A DNA stretch of 64,000 bases from Dermabacter vaginalis (GCF_001678905.1 NZ_CP012117.1:1054001-1118000); one strand, 5' to 3'. Positions 51,873-61,706 are shown, counted from the stretch's first letter. Translations and numbers: made by a program. The notes: generated by a model from the sequence alone, not told the origin.

Positions 51873-52844
51873 GTGACGACAAGCGACAAAAGTGGCAACG
51901 GCCGAAAGGTCTTCACCCGTAAGAACCAGGCGAGAAAAAACTCGAGAGCGTGGCGTGAGAGGAGCCGAGCAGGCGTCGGACCCAGCGCTTCTCACTCCAA
52001 TGATGGGGCGGGCCGAACTGAAACAAGCGAAGCCGCACACCCGAGAACCCGCGCTGGTCGCACGATTCCCATTGGGCTTTCCACTTCGTCGCTGTTCCCG
52101 CTCGGCCTCGAGGAAACATTCCAGGCTGCGCGGCACACGGGCTACGACGGCGTCGAGGTCATGTGTTCGCTCGACCCGGCTACCCGTGACGCCATGCGCC
52201 TTGAGACCCTCACGCGTGTGTATGACCTGCCGATTTTGTCGCTTCATGCCCCGACCCTCTTCTTTTTGCAGTTCGCAGGCGGCCTTGACCCCAAAAAGAA
52301 GCTTGAGGACACGATGCGTCTCGCCGTGGATCTTGGGGTTCCGACGGTTGTCGCCCACCCGCCGTTCCGATGGCAGGGGCGTTACGCCAAGAACTTCGTG
52401 GAGATCGTTGCCGAGCTCGAAGAGCGCTACGGGATCGCGCTTGCCGTCGAGAATATGTATCCGTGGCGCCTCGGGGTGCGCGAGGCCCTTCCGTATTACC
52501 CGGATCATGACCCGACCGATGAGGATTACGCCCACCTGACGATCGACCTCTCTCATGCGTCAACCGCGGGTGATGATGCCCTCGCGATGATCGAACGTGT
52601 CGGGGATCGGCTCAGCCACCTCCACCTCACCGACGGTTCAGGCCACACGCTGCGCGATGAACACCTTGTGCCGGGCGAGGGGGATCAGCCGGTTGCCGAG
52701 ATTCTGCAGAGGCTCGCGCGTCGTGGATGGGGCGGGTCTGTCATCGTGGAGATCGCGACGGGCACGAGCCGGAACTTCGACGCGAAGCTCGCCCCTATCG
52801 AACGTTCGCTCGTCGTTGCGCGCCGAGAACTCAGTCACGTTTGA
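51873..52844 (+). CDS. Sugar phosphate isomerase/epimerase-like TIM barrel protein
   Basis: This 323-residue protein has a TIM-barrel domain of the AP endonuclease 2/xylose isomerase-like family from about residue 65: IGLSTSSLFPLGLEETF, YDGVEVMC, VENMYPWRL, IDLSHAS and VIVEIATG provide typical metal-site Glu, Asp and His residues. The first 65 residues are basic, Ser/Arg-rich and not part of the barrel. The substrate is unknown. It precedes oleA but has its own promoter. Confidence 0.82.
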   Translation: MTTSDKSGNGRKVFTRKNQARKNSRAWRERSRAGVGPSASHSNDGAGRTETSEAAHPRTRAGRTIPIGLSTSSLFPLGLEETFQAARHTGYDGVEVMCSLDPATRDAMRLETLTRVYDLPILSLHAPTLFFLQFAGGLDPKKKLEDTMRLAVDLGVPTVVAHPPFRWQGRYAKNFVEIVAELEERYGIALAVENMYPWRLGVREALPYYPDHDPTDEDYAHLTIDLSHASTAGDDALAMIERVGDRLSHLHLTDGSGHTLRDEHLVPGEGDQPVAEILQRLARRGWGGSVIVEIATGTSRNFDAKLAPIERSLVVARRELSHV

Positions 52845-52955
52845 GCGCCAAAGCCCTTTGAACTGGTCACTTTTTCACCAAATCTCCAGTGCTTCGGTGG
52901 ACAATAATGGGGCGCTTTGAGAGGCGCGAACCGAGACCGAAAGCGAATAGTAGTA

Positions 52956-53984
52956 GTGATTCCCAACACCGCGTTTGACCATAAAAACGCCGCCATTCTC
53001 TCCGTTTCCGCCGTGGAAGCTCAGGTTCCCGTCACTTCTGACTCGATCGACGAGATGCTTTCACCGGCCCGCAAGCGCTTGCGGTTGCCGAAGGGCACAC
53101 TTCAGCGCGTCGCCGGTGTGTACGAGCGGCGATGGTGGAAAGATCCCGAGAACGGGTGGAAACAGGGTGCTGTGATTGCCGCTGAGCGTGCGATGGCGAG
53201 CGCGGGCATCACGCGCGAGGACATCGGGATCCTCATCAACGCTTCCGTTTCGCGTCAGCACCTCGAGCCGGCGATGAGTGCCCATATTCACGCGGCGCTC
53301 GGTATGCCCGCTTCGTGCATGAATTTTGACATCACGAATGCGTGCCTCGGCTTTGTTAATGCGATGACCCTCGCCGCCGGGCTCATCGACGCCGGTCAAA
53401 TCGACTACGCACTCATCGTGGGCGCGGAGGATGTTGAAGAGGTGCAGCGACGCACCATCGCGCGCCTCAACGACAAGAACTCGACCCGCCAGGATTTCAA
53501 TAACCAGTTTGCGTCGCTCACGCTCGGTTCGGGCGCTGCCGCGGCTGTCGTGGGACGCTTCGATAAGCACCCGGATGGCCACCGGATCGTGCACACGCAG
53601 ACGCGCGCGGGCACCGAGCATCACGAGCTGTGCATCGGCAATATGGACGACATGCGTACCGATACGGCTGGTCTGCTCGAAAACGGCCTCGAGCTCGTGA
53701 CGCAAACGTGGCGCGCCGCCGAAGAAAGCGGTCGCGAATATTCGAATAAGCAGTGGTACATCACCCATCAGGTGTCGATGGTGTACACGCGTGCGTTCGC
53801 GAAGGCCATGGGAATCAACCCTGAGATCATTCCGGTGACGTTCCCCGAACTTGGCAACATTGCCGCCGAGGCCGTTCCGCTTACGCTTGCCCTCAACCAA
53901 GACCGTTTCGCGAAGGGTGATGAGCTGCTGCTCCTCGGCGTAGGCTCGGGCCTCAACACCGCGATGATGGAGGTGCAGTGGTGA
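52956..53984 (+). CDS. oleA: OleA: head-to-head acyl-CoA condensing enzyme
   Basis: This thiolase-fold protein of about 342 residues condenses two long-chain acyl-CoAs to a beta-keto acid. The active-site cysteine is C130 in NACLGFVNAM. HLEPAMSAH supplies the second-monomer-type glutamate, ITHQVSM the histidine and PELGNIAAE the asparagine, matching OleA rather than FabH. I prefer GTG at 52956 because OleA homologues begin near this point. The frame extends to a TTG at 52917 with AATAAT 8 bases upstream, so a longer leaderless product is possible. Confidence 0.9.
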   Translation: MIPNTAFDHKNAAILSVSAVEAQVPVTSDSIDEMLSPARKRLRLPKGTLQRVAGVYERRWWKDPENGWKQGAVIAAERAMASAGITREDIGILINASVSRQHLEPAMSAHIHAALGMPASCMNFDITNACLGFVNAMTLAAGLIDAGQIDYALIVGAEDVEEVQRRTIARLNDKNSTRQDFNNQFASLTLGSGAAAAVVGRFDKHPDGHRIVHTQTRAGTEHHELCIGNMDDMRTDTAGLLENGLELVTQTWRAAEESGREYSNKQWYITHQVSMVYTRAFAKAMGINPEIIPVTFPELGNIAAEAVPLTLALNQDRFAKGDELLLLGVGSGLNTAMMEVQW

Positions 53985-56641
53985 GCGCCAAGGACTTCCA
54001 CGATGTACAGGACGTTCCCGACCTTCCCGGAGTGCAGCCTGAACTGCACCACACCCTTGAGGTGCGTGATTCGTTTGGCGATGTGCGCCGTTGGCACTAC
54101 CTCGACAATGCCCGCCAGCTAGAGGAGCGAGGCGTCGAGCCCCGTGGCACGCTTCTGTGCGTGCACGGCAATCCCACCTATTCCTTCCTGTATCGCAGCC
54201 TGTTCAACGAGGAGATGCTCGCATCCGGCTGGCGCGTCGTTGCCGTTGATCAGCTTGAGATGGGGTACTCGGAGCGCACGGGTCACGAGCGCCGCCTTCA
54301 GGATCGCATCACCGATCTCTCGCTTTTCACGGATGCGCTCGGCCTTGCGGGCAATGTCGTGACGGTGGGTCATGATTGGGGCGGCATCGTCTCGATTGGT
54401 TGGGCACTCGATAATCGCCACGACGTGATCGGCATGATTCTCACGAACACCGCGATTCACCAGAAGCTCGGCGAATCGCTGCCGGCCTCGCTTCAGCTCG
54501 CGACCGCGCCTGGCTTCTTACCGTTCTCGACCTCGCGCACCGACGCTTTCCTCCGCACGACCGTCAATCTTTCCAAGCCGCCGCTGCCTCGCGAGGTGCG
54601 CGAGGGCTACTACGCTCCGTACCGTGGGAAGGCGCGCCGTCGCGGAATTGAAACCTTTGTGGCCGATATCCCGGCGAGTGCAGAACACCCGTCGCGCGCG
54701 ACCTTGGAGCGTCTTGCCGAAGGTCTCAAGAGCATGGCCGTTCCGACCCTCATGGTGTGGGGGCCGCGAGATGTCGTGTTCTCGGACCGCTACCTGCGTG
54801 ATCTTCTCGAACGTGTACCGCACGCGGATGTGCATCGCTTCGAGGGTGCGTCGCATCTTGTGTGGGAGGACGCGCCCGTTGCGGGTGTCGTGAGTCGCTG
54901 GCTCGATGAGCGTCTCGTCAAGGGCGAAAATCTGCGCGAGCGTTCCGTGTCGACCTACGCTGAGCAACCCGAATATCAACGCCTCGGATCTCTCATCACG
55001 GAGCGTGCGAGCGATCCCGCAACGGCCTTTGAACCCGCGGTCGTGGAGATGCTCGCCGAAGGGCCGCGAACGATTACGTGGAGCCTGCTTGAAAAGCGCG
55101 TCTCGCAGCTCGCGAGCGGCATGCGCGCGCACGGAATCAAGGCGGGAGATCGCGTAAGCGTTCTCGTCACCCCGGGCGCTGACCTCACCGCCGTGTTGTA
55201 CGCGTGTTTGCGTATCGGCGCGGTCGCGGTCGTCGCCGATGCAGGCCTCGGCATTAAGGGCCTGACCCGGGCGATCGTGGGTGCGCACATCGACTACGTC
55301 GTGGGTATCCCCACGGCTCTCGCGGGGGCGCGGGCACTCGGTTGGCCGGGCGAACGCCTTTCGGTGCGCACACTCCCCACGATTGATCGCACCGTTTTTG
55401 GCGTCAGTACGTCGATTGACGAGCTTATGCGCGAGGGGGAGCAGATCCATGCGCTGGGCGGCGGGGATGACACCGCGGATATTGATCCGGATGCGGATGC
55501 GCTCGTGTTGTTCACGTCTGGTTCCACAGGGCCCGCGAAGGGTGCCGTGTACACGCACCGCCAGGCGAGCGCGATGTTTGCGGCCGTTGGCGACACGCTT
55601 CAGCTTCGCCCGGAGCGCGGCCTGGTTGCCGGCTTCGCGCCGTTTGCTCTGCTCGGGCCGGCTCTTGGTGCGCCGAGCATCGTGCCTGAGATGGATGTGA
55701 CACGACCGGGAGAGCTCACGGCTAGCGCCCTCGCCGATGCCGTTGATGAACTCGGTTCGCCCGCGGTCTTCACCGCGCCGGCGGCGCTCCAGAACATTAT
55801 CGATACCGCAGGTGATCTCAACGACCGCCAGCGCGAAGCGCTTTCGCGTGTGCCGAGCTTCTTTAGCGCCGGCGCGCCGATCCCGGCGCCTCTTCTTCGC
55901 GCGCTACGCGATGTGTTGCCGAATGCGCACTCGTACTCGCCGTATGGCATGACCGAGTGTCTCGCGGTTGCCGCGATTGATCTTGAGGGAATCGAATCCG
56001 CAGGCGAGGGCAGCGGTGTGTGCGTGGGCGGGCCCGTACCACGCGTGGAGCTTGCAATTGCACCGCTTGAGTCCGACGGTTGCGCAGCCTCGACTGTGAC
56101 GACAGAGCCAGGCGTCGCTGGCGAGATCATGGTGCGCGCTGCGCACGTTCGCGACCGCTACCTCATGTTGTGGGATACGACCCGCGAGTCGATGCGCTGC
56201 GAGGGCTACCACGCGACGGGCGATGTTGGCCAACTTGATGCCGAGGGGCGTCTTTGGGTCGAGGGCCGCCTCGCCCACGTGCTGACCACCGCGGCGGGCC
56301 CCGTGACTCCCGTGCAAATTGAGAAGGCCGCGGAAAGCCTCGAGTTTGTGCGCCGCGCGGGTGTGTGCGGTGTGGGCCCTTCGGGCACCCAGCAGGTAGT
56401 GGTCATCTATGAGGATCCCGCGACGTTCCGCCCGGGCAAGGGCCAGACGCCGAAGCCTGCGACCCCGGAGCGTCAGGCTGCGATTCGTGAAGCGGTTGAG
56501 GCAGCGACCGGCATCGCCGTGACCGCCGCTTTTGAGACGACAACGCTCCCCACCGATATTCGCCATAACTCGAAGATCGAGCGGGCGCGTCTCGGAGCGT
56601 GGGCCGAGCGTGAACTTGCCGGTGAAAGGAGCGCGCTGTGA
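53981..56641 (+). CDS. oleBC: OleBC fusion: beta-lactone decarboxylase plus beta-lactone synthetase
   Basis: This protein of about 886 residues has two domains. The N-terminal alpha/beta hydrolase (about 1-310) has GHDWGG with Asp as nucleophile and ASHLVWED with the His, as in OleB and haloalkane dehalogenases. The C-terminal adenylate-forming domain (about 330-886) has LFTSGSTGPAKGA and YGMTECL, as in OleC. OleC closes the beta-lactone and OleB decarboxylates it to the olefin. GTG at 53981 overlaps the oleA stop (GTGA) with GGAGG upstream. Confidence 0.94.
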   Translation: MSAKDFHDVQDVPDLPGVQPELHHTLEVRDSFGDVRRWHYLDNARQLEERGVEPRGTLLCVHGNPTYSFLYRSLFNEEMLASGWRVVAVDQLEMGYSERTGHERRLQDRITDLSLFTDALGLAGNVVTVGHDWGGIVSIGWALDNRHDVIGMILTNTAIHQKLGESLPASLQLATAPGFLPFSTSRTDAFLRTTVNLSKPPLPREVREGYYAPYRGKARRRGIETFVADIPASAEHPSRATLERLAEGLKSMAVPTLMVWGPRDVVFSDRYLRDLLERVPHADVHRFEGASHLVWEDAPVAGVVSRWLDERLVKGENLRERSVSTYAEQPEYQRLGSLITERASDPATAFEPAVVEMLAEGPRTITWSLLEKRVSQLASGMRAHGIKAGDRVSVLVTPGADLTAVLYACLRIGAVAVVADAGLGIKGLTRAIVGAHIDYVVGIPTALAGARALGWPGERLSVRTLPTIDRTVFGVSTSIDELMREGEQIHALGGGDDTADIDPDADALVLFTSGSTGPAKGAVYTHRQASAMFAAVGDTLQLRPERGLVAGFAPFALLGPALGAPSIVPEMDVTRPGELTASALADAVDELGSPAVFTAPAALQNIIDTAGDLNDRQREALSRVPSFFSAGAPIPAPLLRALRDVLPNAHSYSPYGMTECLAVAAIDLEGIESAGEGSGVCVGGPVPRVELAIAPLESDGCAASTVTTEPGVAGEIMVRAAHVRDRYLMLWDTTRESMRCEGYHATGDVGQLDAEGRLWVEGRLAHVLTTAAGPVTPVQIEKAAESLEFVRRAGVCGVGPSGTQQVVVIYEDPATFRPGKGQTPKPATPERQAAIREAVEAATGIAVTAAFETTTLPTDIRHNSKIERARLGAWAERELAGERSAL

Positions 56642-57618
56642 AGGTTCTCGTGACCGGTGCGAGCGGCATGCTCGGCGGTGAAGTAGCAAAGCGGCTCCGC
56701 GATGCAGGCCATGAGGTGAGCGCGTTTCAGCGCCGCCCCGCTGGGATCGACGGCGTCAAGGACGTGTGCGGTTCGCTCACCGAAGCGGCTGATGTGCGAC
56801 GCGCCGTTGACGGTCACGATGCAGTCGTGCACCTCGCTGCCAAGGTCTCGATCTCGGGCCCCGAAGAGGAGTACCGCGCCGTCAATATCGATGGCACCCG
56901 CAACGTCGTGAATGCACTTCGCGCGCAGGGCGGCGGAAAGCTCGTGAACACCTCTTCGCCGTCGGTCGCACACTTTGGCGAGGCGATCGTCGGACTCGAC
57001 GCGACCGCCCCCGAACCCACGCGCGCCCGCGGGCCCTACGCCCGTACCAAAGCCGCCGCCGAGCTCGTGGCGATGGAGGCTGACGGCAGCGATGGTATTC
57101 TCGTGACGACTTTGCGCCCGCATATCGTGTGGGGGCCTGGCGACACGCAACTTGTTGAGCGCATCGTCGAGCGTGGCCGCAAAGGCACCATGCCTCTCCT
57201 TGACCGCGGTATGGCGCTCATTGACACGACGTACATCGACAACGCCGCGGAGGCGTTCGTGGCAGCTCTCAACCGCATCGAGCACGTGCATGGCGAGAGC
57301 TTCGTGATCACGAATGGCGAGCCGCGCACCGTTCGCGACTTCGTAGTGGGGCTGTGCGACGCCGCAGGCGTCTCACGCCCACGGATCACGGTTCCCGGCC
57401 CTGCTGCGCGGATTGCCGGTCGCGTCATCGAGAAGGTGTGGGAGCTTCGCCCAGGTTATGATGAGCCGCCCATGACCGAGTTCCTCGCGGAGCAGCTTTC
57501 GACCGCGCACTGGTTTGATCAGCGCCGCACATGCGAGCGTTTGCAGTGGAAGCCGCGCGTAAGTATGGACGAGGGCTTCGCGAACCTCAAGGTATACTAC
57601 GATAAGCAGCGTGACTGA
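56638..57618 (+). CDS. oleD: OleD: NADPH-dependent 2-alkyl-3-ketoacid reductase
   Basis: This 326-residue extended short-chain dehydrogenase of the 3-beta-HSD type has VTGASGMLGG for the cofactor and YARTK as the catalytic Tyr/Lys pair. It reduces the OleA product to the beta-hydroxy acid used by OleC. The GTG start overlaps the oleBC stop, and its stop overlaps the VKOR start by 8 bases. Confidence 0.94.
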   Translation: MKVLVTGASGMLGGEVAKRLRDAGHEVSAFQRRPAGIDGVKDVCGSLTEAADVRRAVDGHDAVVHLAAKVSISGPEEEYRAVNIDGTRNVVNALRAQGGGKLVNTSSPSVAHFGEAIVGLDATAPEPTRARGPYARTKAAAELVAMEADGSDGILVTTLRPHIVWGPGDTQLVERIVERGRKGTMPLLDRGMALIDTTYIDNAAEAFVAALNRIEHVHGESFVITNGEPRTVRDFVVGLCDAAGVSRPRITVPGPAARIAGRVIEKVWELRPGYDEPPMTEFLAEQLSTAHWFDQRRTCERLQWKPRVSMDEGFANLKVYYDKQRD

Positions 57619-58279
57619 AGATTTAACCATCTCCTCCGCTCATGATGCGGAGATTGCTGCCATTGATGCCGAGATTCGTGCCGAGCGGGATGCGAAGCCT
57701 CGCGCGTCGAGATTGACCGTAGGGCTCGTGTTGGTGCTCGGATCGACTCTTGGCCTCATCGCGTCTTTCGCGCTCATGCAGGATAAACTCGCGATTCTTG
57801 AAGATCCGAACGCGTCGCTGGCCTGCGATATCAACCCGTTCATTTCGTGCGGGACGTTCCTCCAAACATGGCAGGGGCAAACGTTCGGCATGCCCAACAT
57901 GTACCTCGGCTTTTTCGGCTTTTCGATCATGGGGGTTGTGGGGGCGCTTCATCTTTCGCGCGTCGAGCTTCCGCGATGGTTCCAGTGGGCGACCTTCGGT
58001 GGGCTTGCCTTTGCCTTTGCTTTCGTGCTGTGGCTCTCGAGCAACGCGCTGTTCGCGATTCGCGCGCTGTGCCCGTGGTGTCTCGTTGTGTGGGTTGTGG
58101 TGGCGCCCATGTTCTTCTCCTTCGTGGCTTTCCTCGTTGAGGAGAACGTGATTGAGGTGAGGGGGCCGGTGCGCGCTGTACTGCGCTCATGGGTTGTGCT
58201 TTCGCTTGCGTGGTACGCGCTCGTGATTATTACGGCGTTCTTCGTATTCCTTCCTGAGTGGCAGGCGATGTTTTTCTAG
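57611..58279 (+). CDS. VKOR-family membrane thiol oxidoreductase
   Basis: This 222-residue protein has about five membrane helices. The redox cysteines are the CPWC pair C154/C157 and the loop pair C72/C80, as in bacterial VKOR homologues. These reoxidise a DsbA-like partner using quinone, forming disulfides in exported proteins. No DsbA-like domain is fused. The GTG start overlaps oleD by 8 bases, so it is translationally linked to the ole operon. Confidence 0.9.
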   Translation: MTEDLTISSAHDAEIAAIDAEIRAERDAKPRASRLTVGLVLVLGSTLGLIASFALMQDKLAILEDPNASLACDINPFISCGTFLQTWQGQTFGMPNMYLGFFGFSIMGVVGALHLSRVELPRWFQWATFGGLAFAFAFVLWLSSNALFAIRALCPWCLVVWVVVAPMFFSFVAFLVEENVIEVRGPVRAVLRSWVVLSLAWYALVIITAFFVFLPEWQAMFF

Positions 58280-58359
58280 TCCTGCTGCGCTTCTGCCTCC
58301 ACATGCCCCGGTTATCCCCAGCGGATGGCCGGGCTATTTTCATGGTCGTTTCTTGTTTT

Positions 58360-58365
58360 TAGTGT
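58360..58365 (+). promoter_or_regulatory. -10 box of a leaderless promoter for comEA
   Basis: TAGTGT is followed by 6 bases (GAGGCT) and ATG at 58372. Confidence 0.5.
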
Positions 58366-58371
58366 GAGGCT

Positions 58372-59214
58372 ATGAACACTGACACGGGGCGCGAGGGGCG
58401 GCATCGCGCGGACATCAACGGGAGCACGGGCACGCGCTCGTGGGACGAGATCGAGGAATGGTCCCGCGAGAGTTCGGGGGAACGCAGAGGGTTTCGATGG
58501 TCAGCGCTCAAGGAGCCTCGAGTGCTCCTCGGCATTCTCACGGCGGGTGCACTCGCCCTCGGCGGTGCCCACATGGCGACATCGATGACACCACGTGAGG
58601 ACACGGTTGCCGTCAATGAGGAGGCGCCACCGGGACCGCCGCACTCCACTAGTTCGCCGCGGGACTTCGCGAGTGCAGCGCCCACGGCCTCAAGCCCTCC
58701 CGCAATTGTGGGCGGTGCAGCCCAGCCCGTAGCCTCGCCAGAGGCGCCGCACACCATACTCGTTCATGTTGTGGGAGCCGTGAAGGATCCTCGCGTTGTG
58801 GAACTTCCCGCCGATTCCCGCGTAGGGGAGGCACTCGAAGCGGCGGGTGGCGCCACGGATGAAGCTGACCTCAGCCGGCTCAATCTCGCACGAGTGGTGA
58901 GTGACGGTGAGCAGGTGTTCGTTCCGCGCCAAGGTGAGGATATTCCCGCAGGGCTACCCGCTCCTTCGCCGCAGCAAGGTGCAACACCCGGTGACTCCAC
59001 GGGAGAGAACCCTTCGGATCACGGACTCCTCAACATCAACACCGCCACGGAAAGCGAGCTTGAAGAACTTCCCGGCGTGGGGCCCGCCATCGCGTCCCGG
59101 ATTGTTGAACATCGCACCACAAACGGCGCCTTCACGAGTATCGAACAGCTCCAAGACGTCAAAGGGATTGGTCCCGCGATCTTCGAGAAACTTCGTGAAC
59201 GCATCACCGTGTGA
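58372..59214 (+). CDS. comEA: ComEA-like DNA-binding protein
   Basis: This 280-residue protein has one membrane helix (about 47-65), a proline-rich spacer, a SLBB domain (about 125-185, VHVVGAVKDP) and a tandem helix-hairpin-helix domain (about 222-280, LLNINTATESELEELPGVG). ComEA proteins bind extracellular DNA and pass it to ComEC. comEC follows. Whether this organism is transformable is unknown. Confidence 0.92.
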   Translation: MNTDTGREGRHRADINGSTGTRSWDEIEEWSRESSGERRGFRWSALKEPRVLLGILTAGALALGGAHMATSMTPREDTVAVNEEAPPGPPHSTSSPRDFASAAPTASSPPAIVGGAAQPVASPEAPHTILVHVVGAVKDPRVVELPADSRVGEALEAAGGATDEADLSRLNLARVVSDGEQVFVPRQGEDIPAGLPAPSPQQGATPGDSTGENPSDHGLLNINTATESELEELPGVGPAIASRIVEHRTTNGAFTSIEQLQDVKGIGPAIFEKLRERITV

Positions 59215-59284
59215 CGCTCTCGGCGCTGGAGTCGGCGGTTTCGGCGAGAAGCCCGTTCGGGGTTTAAGCCTTATCCCTCACGCT

Positions 59285-61588
59285 GTGGTGGTATGGCCCG
59301 CGACGATTGCAGGGGTTGCCTTCGGCCCCGTTGTTCTGCTCGCCGTGATCCTCCCGGGCCTCCTCATGCTCATGGTTCGCGATAGGCGCGTGCGGGCACA
59401 CGCCCTCCTTGCCGTTGCTCTCGGGGCGGCGATCGCCGGGCCGGTCGGGCGTGCGCACGCCGCGGAGCTGAGCCTCGACGAGGCGCTCTCGATAAGAAAC
59501 GTCGTGACCGAGGTGCAGGTCGCTCTTGGCGAGCAACCGTCGGAACCCAGGAAAACACGCGCATGGGATACGGCACGCGCCCGCGCATCCGCTCGGCCTG
59601 TGACGCCGACGATTTCGGTGGGAGCGGGGAAGCAGGAGCTTCCTGGCAACGGACGCATTGTGTTGACGTGGAGCGAGAAGACGCGCGGGGAAAATCCGTT
59701 TTCGCTTGCACGGGGCGAGATTCTCACGGCGCGGGGCTACGCTGAACGGGACGGTTCGACCCTTTTCCTCGACGTCACCGAGTGGGAGCGATCGAAGGTC
59801 GCGAATGAGAAGAATGAGGGATTTGCGTCACGAATAGGGCGCTTCCTCGAAGACTGGCGCAACGCACGCAAGGACCTCGTGCGCGAGACATCGGCATTCC
59901 TCCCGCTAAATGAATCCGCGCTCGTGGTAGGCATGACGCTTGGCGACGTGACCGGGCTTGACAAAGACACGAAGGATGCCATGGCGACTTCGGGTCTCAC
60001 CCACCTCGTTGCCGCCTCGGGCGCAAACATCGCGCTAACCTACGCGTTTGTCACTCTGCCGCTTCTCGCGTTCGGCGTGCGACGCAAGGCGAGGGTAGTC
60101 GCGGGTGCGGTGGGAATCGTCGTGTATGTCGCTGCCGTGGGATCCGAACCTAGTCTGCTGAGAGCCGCGCTCATGGCCGTGCCCCTCATGATTGGTCGCT
60201 ACTGGGGATTTCGCACCCCAGCCGTGAACGCCCTCGCTCTCACCGTACTCACATGGTGCCTCCTTGACCCTTCACTCGTGGGGGAAGTGGGATTCGTGCT
60301 GAGCGTCGGGGCCACGTGGGCGATCCTCGCTCTCTCAGTTCCACTCGCGGATGTCCTCCAGCAGGTCAGCGGTGGGCGAATCTCGCGGAATCTTGCGCTC
60401 GTGCTTGCCGTTCCGACGGTTGCCCAGGCTGCGTGTACTCCCGTCTTGCTTTTGCTCGCTCCCGAAACTTCCGTGTGGGCGGTACCTGCCAATATCGCTG
60501 CCGAAATTGTTGTGGCTCCCGCGACCGTGGTGGGGTTCGCGGGCATTCTTGTCGCGCACGTCTGGCCGCCGCTGGCGATGCCGTTTTTCGCCGTCTCCGG
60601 GGCAGGCGCACACATCCTTGTGCTCATCGCGCAGGTAAGTTCCTCACTTCCGGGTGCGCATATTGCTCTTCCTGTCGGTGCAACAGGGGCGCTGACCGTG
60701 GCTGGGGTGATTGTGCTTGTGGGTCTCACGCTATGGCTTCGCAAGCGGAGAGAAGTGCGCCTCGCGATTGCCTTCGTTGTGATCGTTCTTCTCGTGGTTG
60801 GTGGCTCACGGATCGTGAGTCACGACGCGGGGGACTGGGATGTCGTGATGTGCGACGTGGGGCAAGGCGATGCCATGCTCGTGCGCGCGGGCGAGCACAC
60901 GGTGCTCATCGATACGGGACCCGACCCGGCAAAGCTCGCGAGTTGCCTCGATCGGGCCAGCGTAGAGTCGATCGATCTTCTCGTCGTGACCCACCCTCAC
61001 GCCGACCACGACGGGGGTATCCCTGCACTTGAGGGGCAGTGGGCACCAGAGAGTGCATGGGTGTGCCCTCTGGATACATCTACGGAACCCAAACTCCCGC
61101 GTGCTGAGGTGGAAGCGGTGCTCGCACCCCGCACGGAAACCCTGGGGGCGCTTTCCCTCGAGGTTGTGTGGCCGCGCTCAGCCGAGGAAGCGCGAGTCGT
61201 TGGTGCTGGCGAGGGTGGGGGAGAGGAGTCCGCGCTTAATGACTGTTCAATTTCGATGCTTGTGAAGGCGCCCGGATGGAGCGCCTTGACGCTAGGGGAT
61301 CTAGAGCCAAATGCGCAAGCTAGCCTTGCGCGTTCGGGGGTCGTGGAACCCGTTGAGTTCGTTAAGGTTGCGCATCACGGTTCCCGGCGGCAGGCGCCCG
61401 AGCTTTATGAGCGCTCGCGAGCCGCACTCGCCGTCATCGGTGTTGGTGAGAACACCTTCGGGCATCCGCATCCACGAACGCTCACGATGCTTGAGCGGCA
61501 AGGGGCGGTGCTGAGGCGCACCGACACGGACGGAATGCTGGCCTTTGAGCGCACCCCGGAAGGGTGGAGGGTTGTCCCATTGCCATGA
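59285..61588 (+). CDS. comEC: ComEC/Rec2 DNA channel with MBL domain
   Basis: This protein of about 767 residues has N-terminal membrane helices, an OB-like external segment, a competence domain (GLTHLVAASGANIAL, about 230-470), and a C-terminal metallo-beta-lactamase domain with DVGQGDAMLV, THPHADHDGG and KVAHHGSR. It imports single-stranded DNA. The start is uncertain: tandem GTG codons at 59285/59288 fit the first helix, but no ribosome site is visible. Frame extension into comEA is not counted. Confidence 0.9.
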   Translation: MVVWPATIAGVAFGPVVLLAVILPGLLMLMVRDRRVRAHALLAVALGAAIAGPVGRAHAAELSLDEALSIRNVVTEVQVALGEQPSEPRKTRAWDTARARASARPVTPTISVGAGKQELPGNGRIVLTWSEKTRGENPFSLARGEILTARGYAERDGSTLFLDVTEWERSKVANEKNEGFASRIGRFLEDWRNARKDLVRETSAFLPLNESALVVGMTLGDVTGLDKDTKDAMATSGLTHLVAASGANIALTYAFVTLPLLAFGVRRKARVVAGAVGIVVYVAAVGSEPSLLRAALMAVPLMIGRYWGFRTPAVNALALTVLTWCLLDPSLVGEVGFVLSVGATWAILALSVPLADVLQQVSGGRISRNLALVLAVPTVAQAACTPVLLLLAPETSVWAVPANIAAEIVVAPATVVGFAGILVAHVWPPLAMPFFAVSGAGAHILVLIAQVSSSLPGAHIALPVGATGALTVAGVIVLVGLTLWLRKRREVRLAIAFVVIVLLVVGGSRIVSHDAGDWDVVMCDVGQGDAMLVRAGEHTVLIDTGPDPAKLASCLDRASVESIDLLVVTHPHADHDGGIPALEGQWAPESAWVCPLDTSTEPKLPRAEVEAVLAPRTETLGALSLEVVWPRSAEEARVVGAGEGGGEESALNDCSISMLVKAPGWSALTLGDLEPNAQASLARSGVVEPVEFVKVAHHGSRRQAPELYERSRAALAVIGVGENTFGHPHPRTLTMLERQGAVLRRTDTDGMLAFERTPEGWRVVPLP

Positions 61589-61603
61589 GTATGCATACAA
61601 AAG
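61589..61603. promoter_or_regulatory. Possible additional GntR half-site after comEC
   Basis: GTATGCATAC, a perfect 10-bp palindrome followed by AAAAG, resembles the GTATACAAAG core of the two conserved sites in this locus. Confidence 0.3.
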
Positions 61604-61652
61604 ATCTCAAGATGTGAACCAAGTCGACGCACTCGATGTCACCCTTCAGGTC

Positions 61653-61668
61653 GTATACAAAGCTTCGG
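61653..61668 (+). promoter_or_regulatory. Shared 16-bp operator-like site, copy 1
   Basis: GTATACAAAGCTTCGG lies 39 bases before the binding-protein ATG. The identical 16 bases occur on the minus strand at 63576-63591, before the TauE-like gene. The GTATAC core is typical of GntR/FCD operators, and a GntR gene lies between the two. Confidence 0.6.
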
Positions 61669-61706
61669 GGAGGTGCCTCGAAAGCTCCTCTGAAGGGGGC
61701 TCCGGG

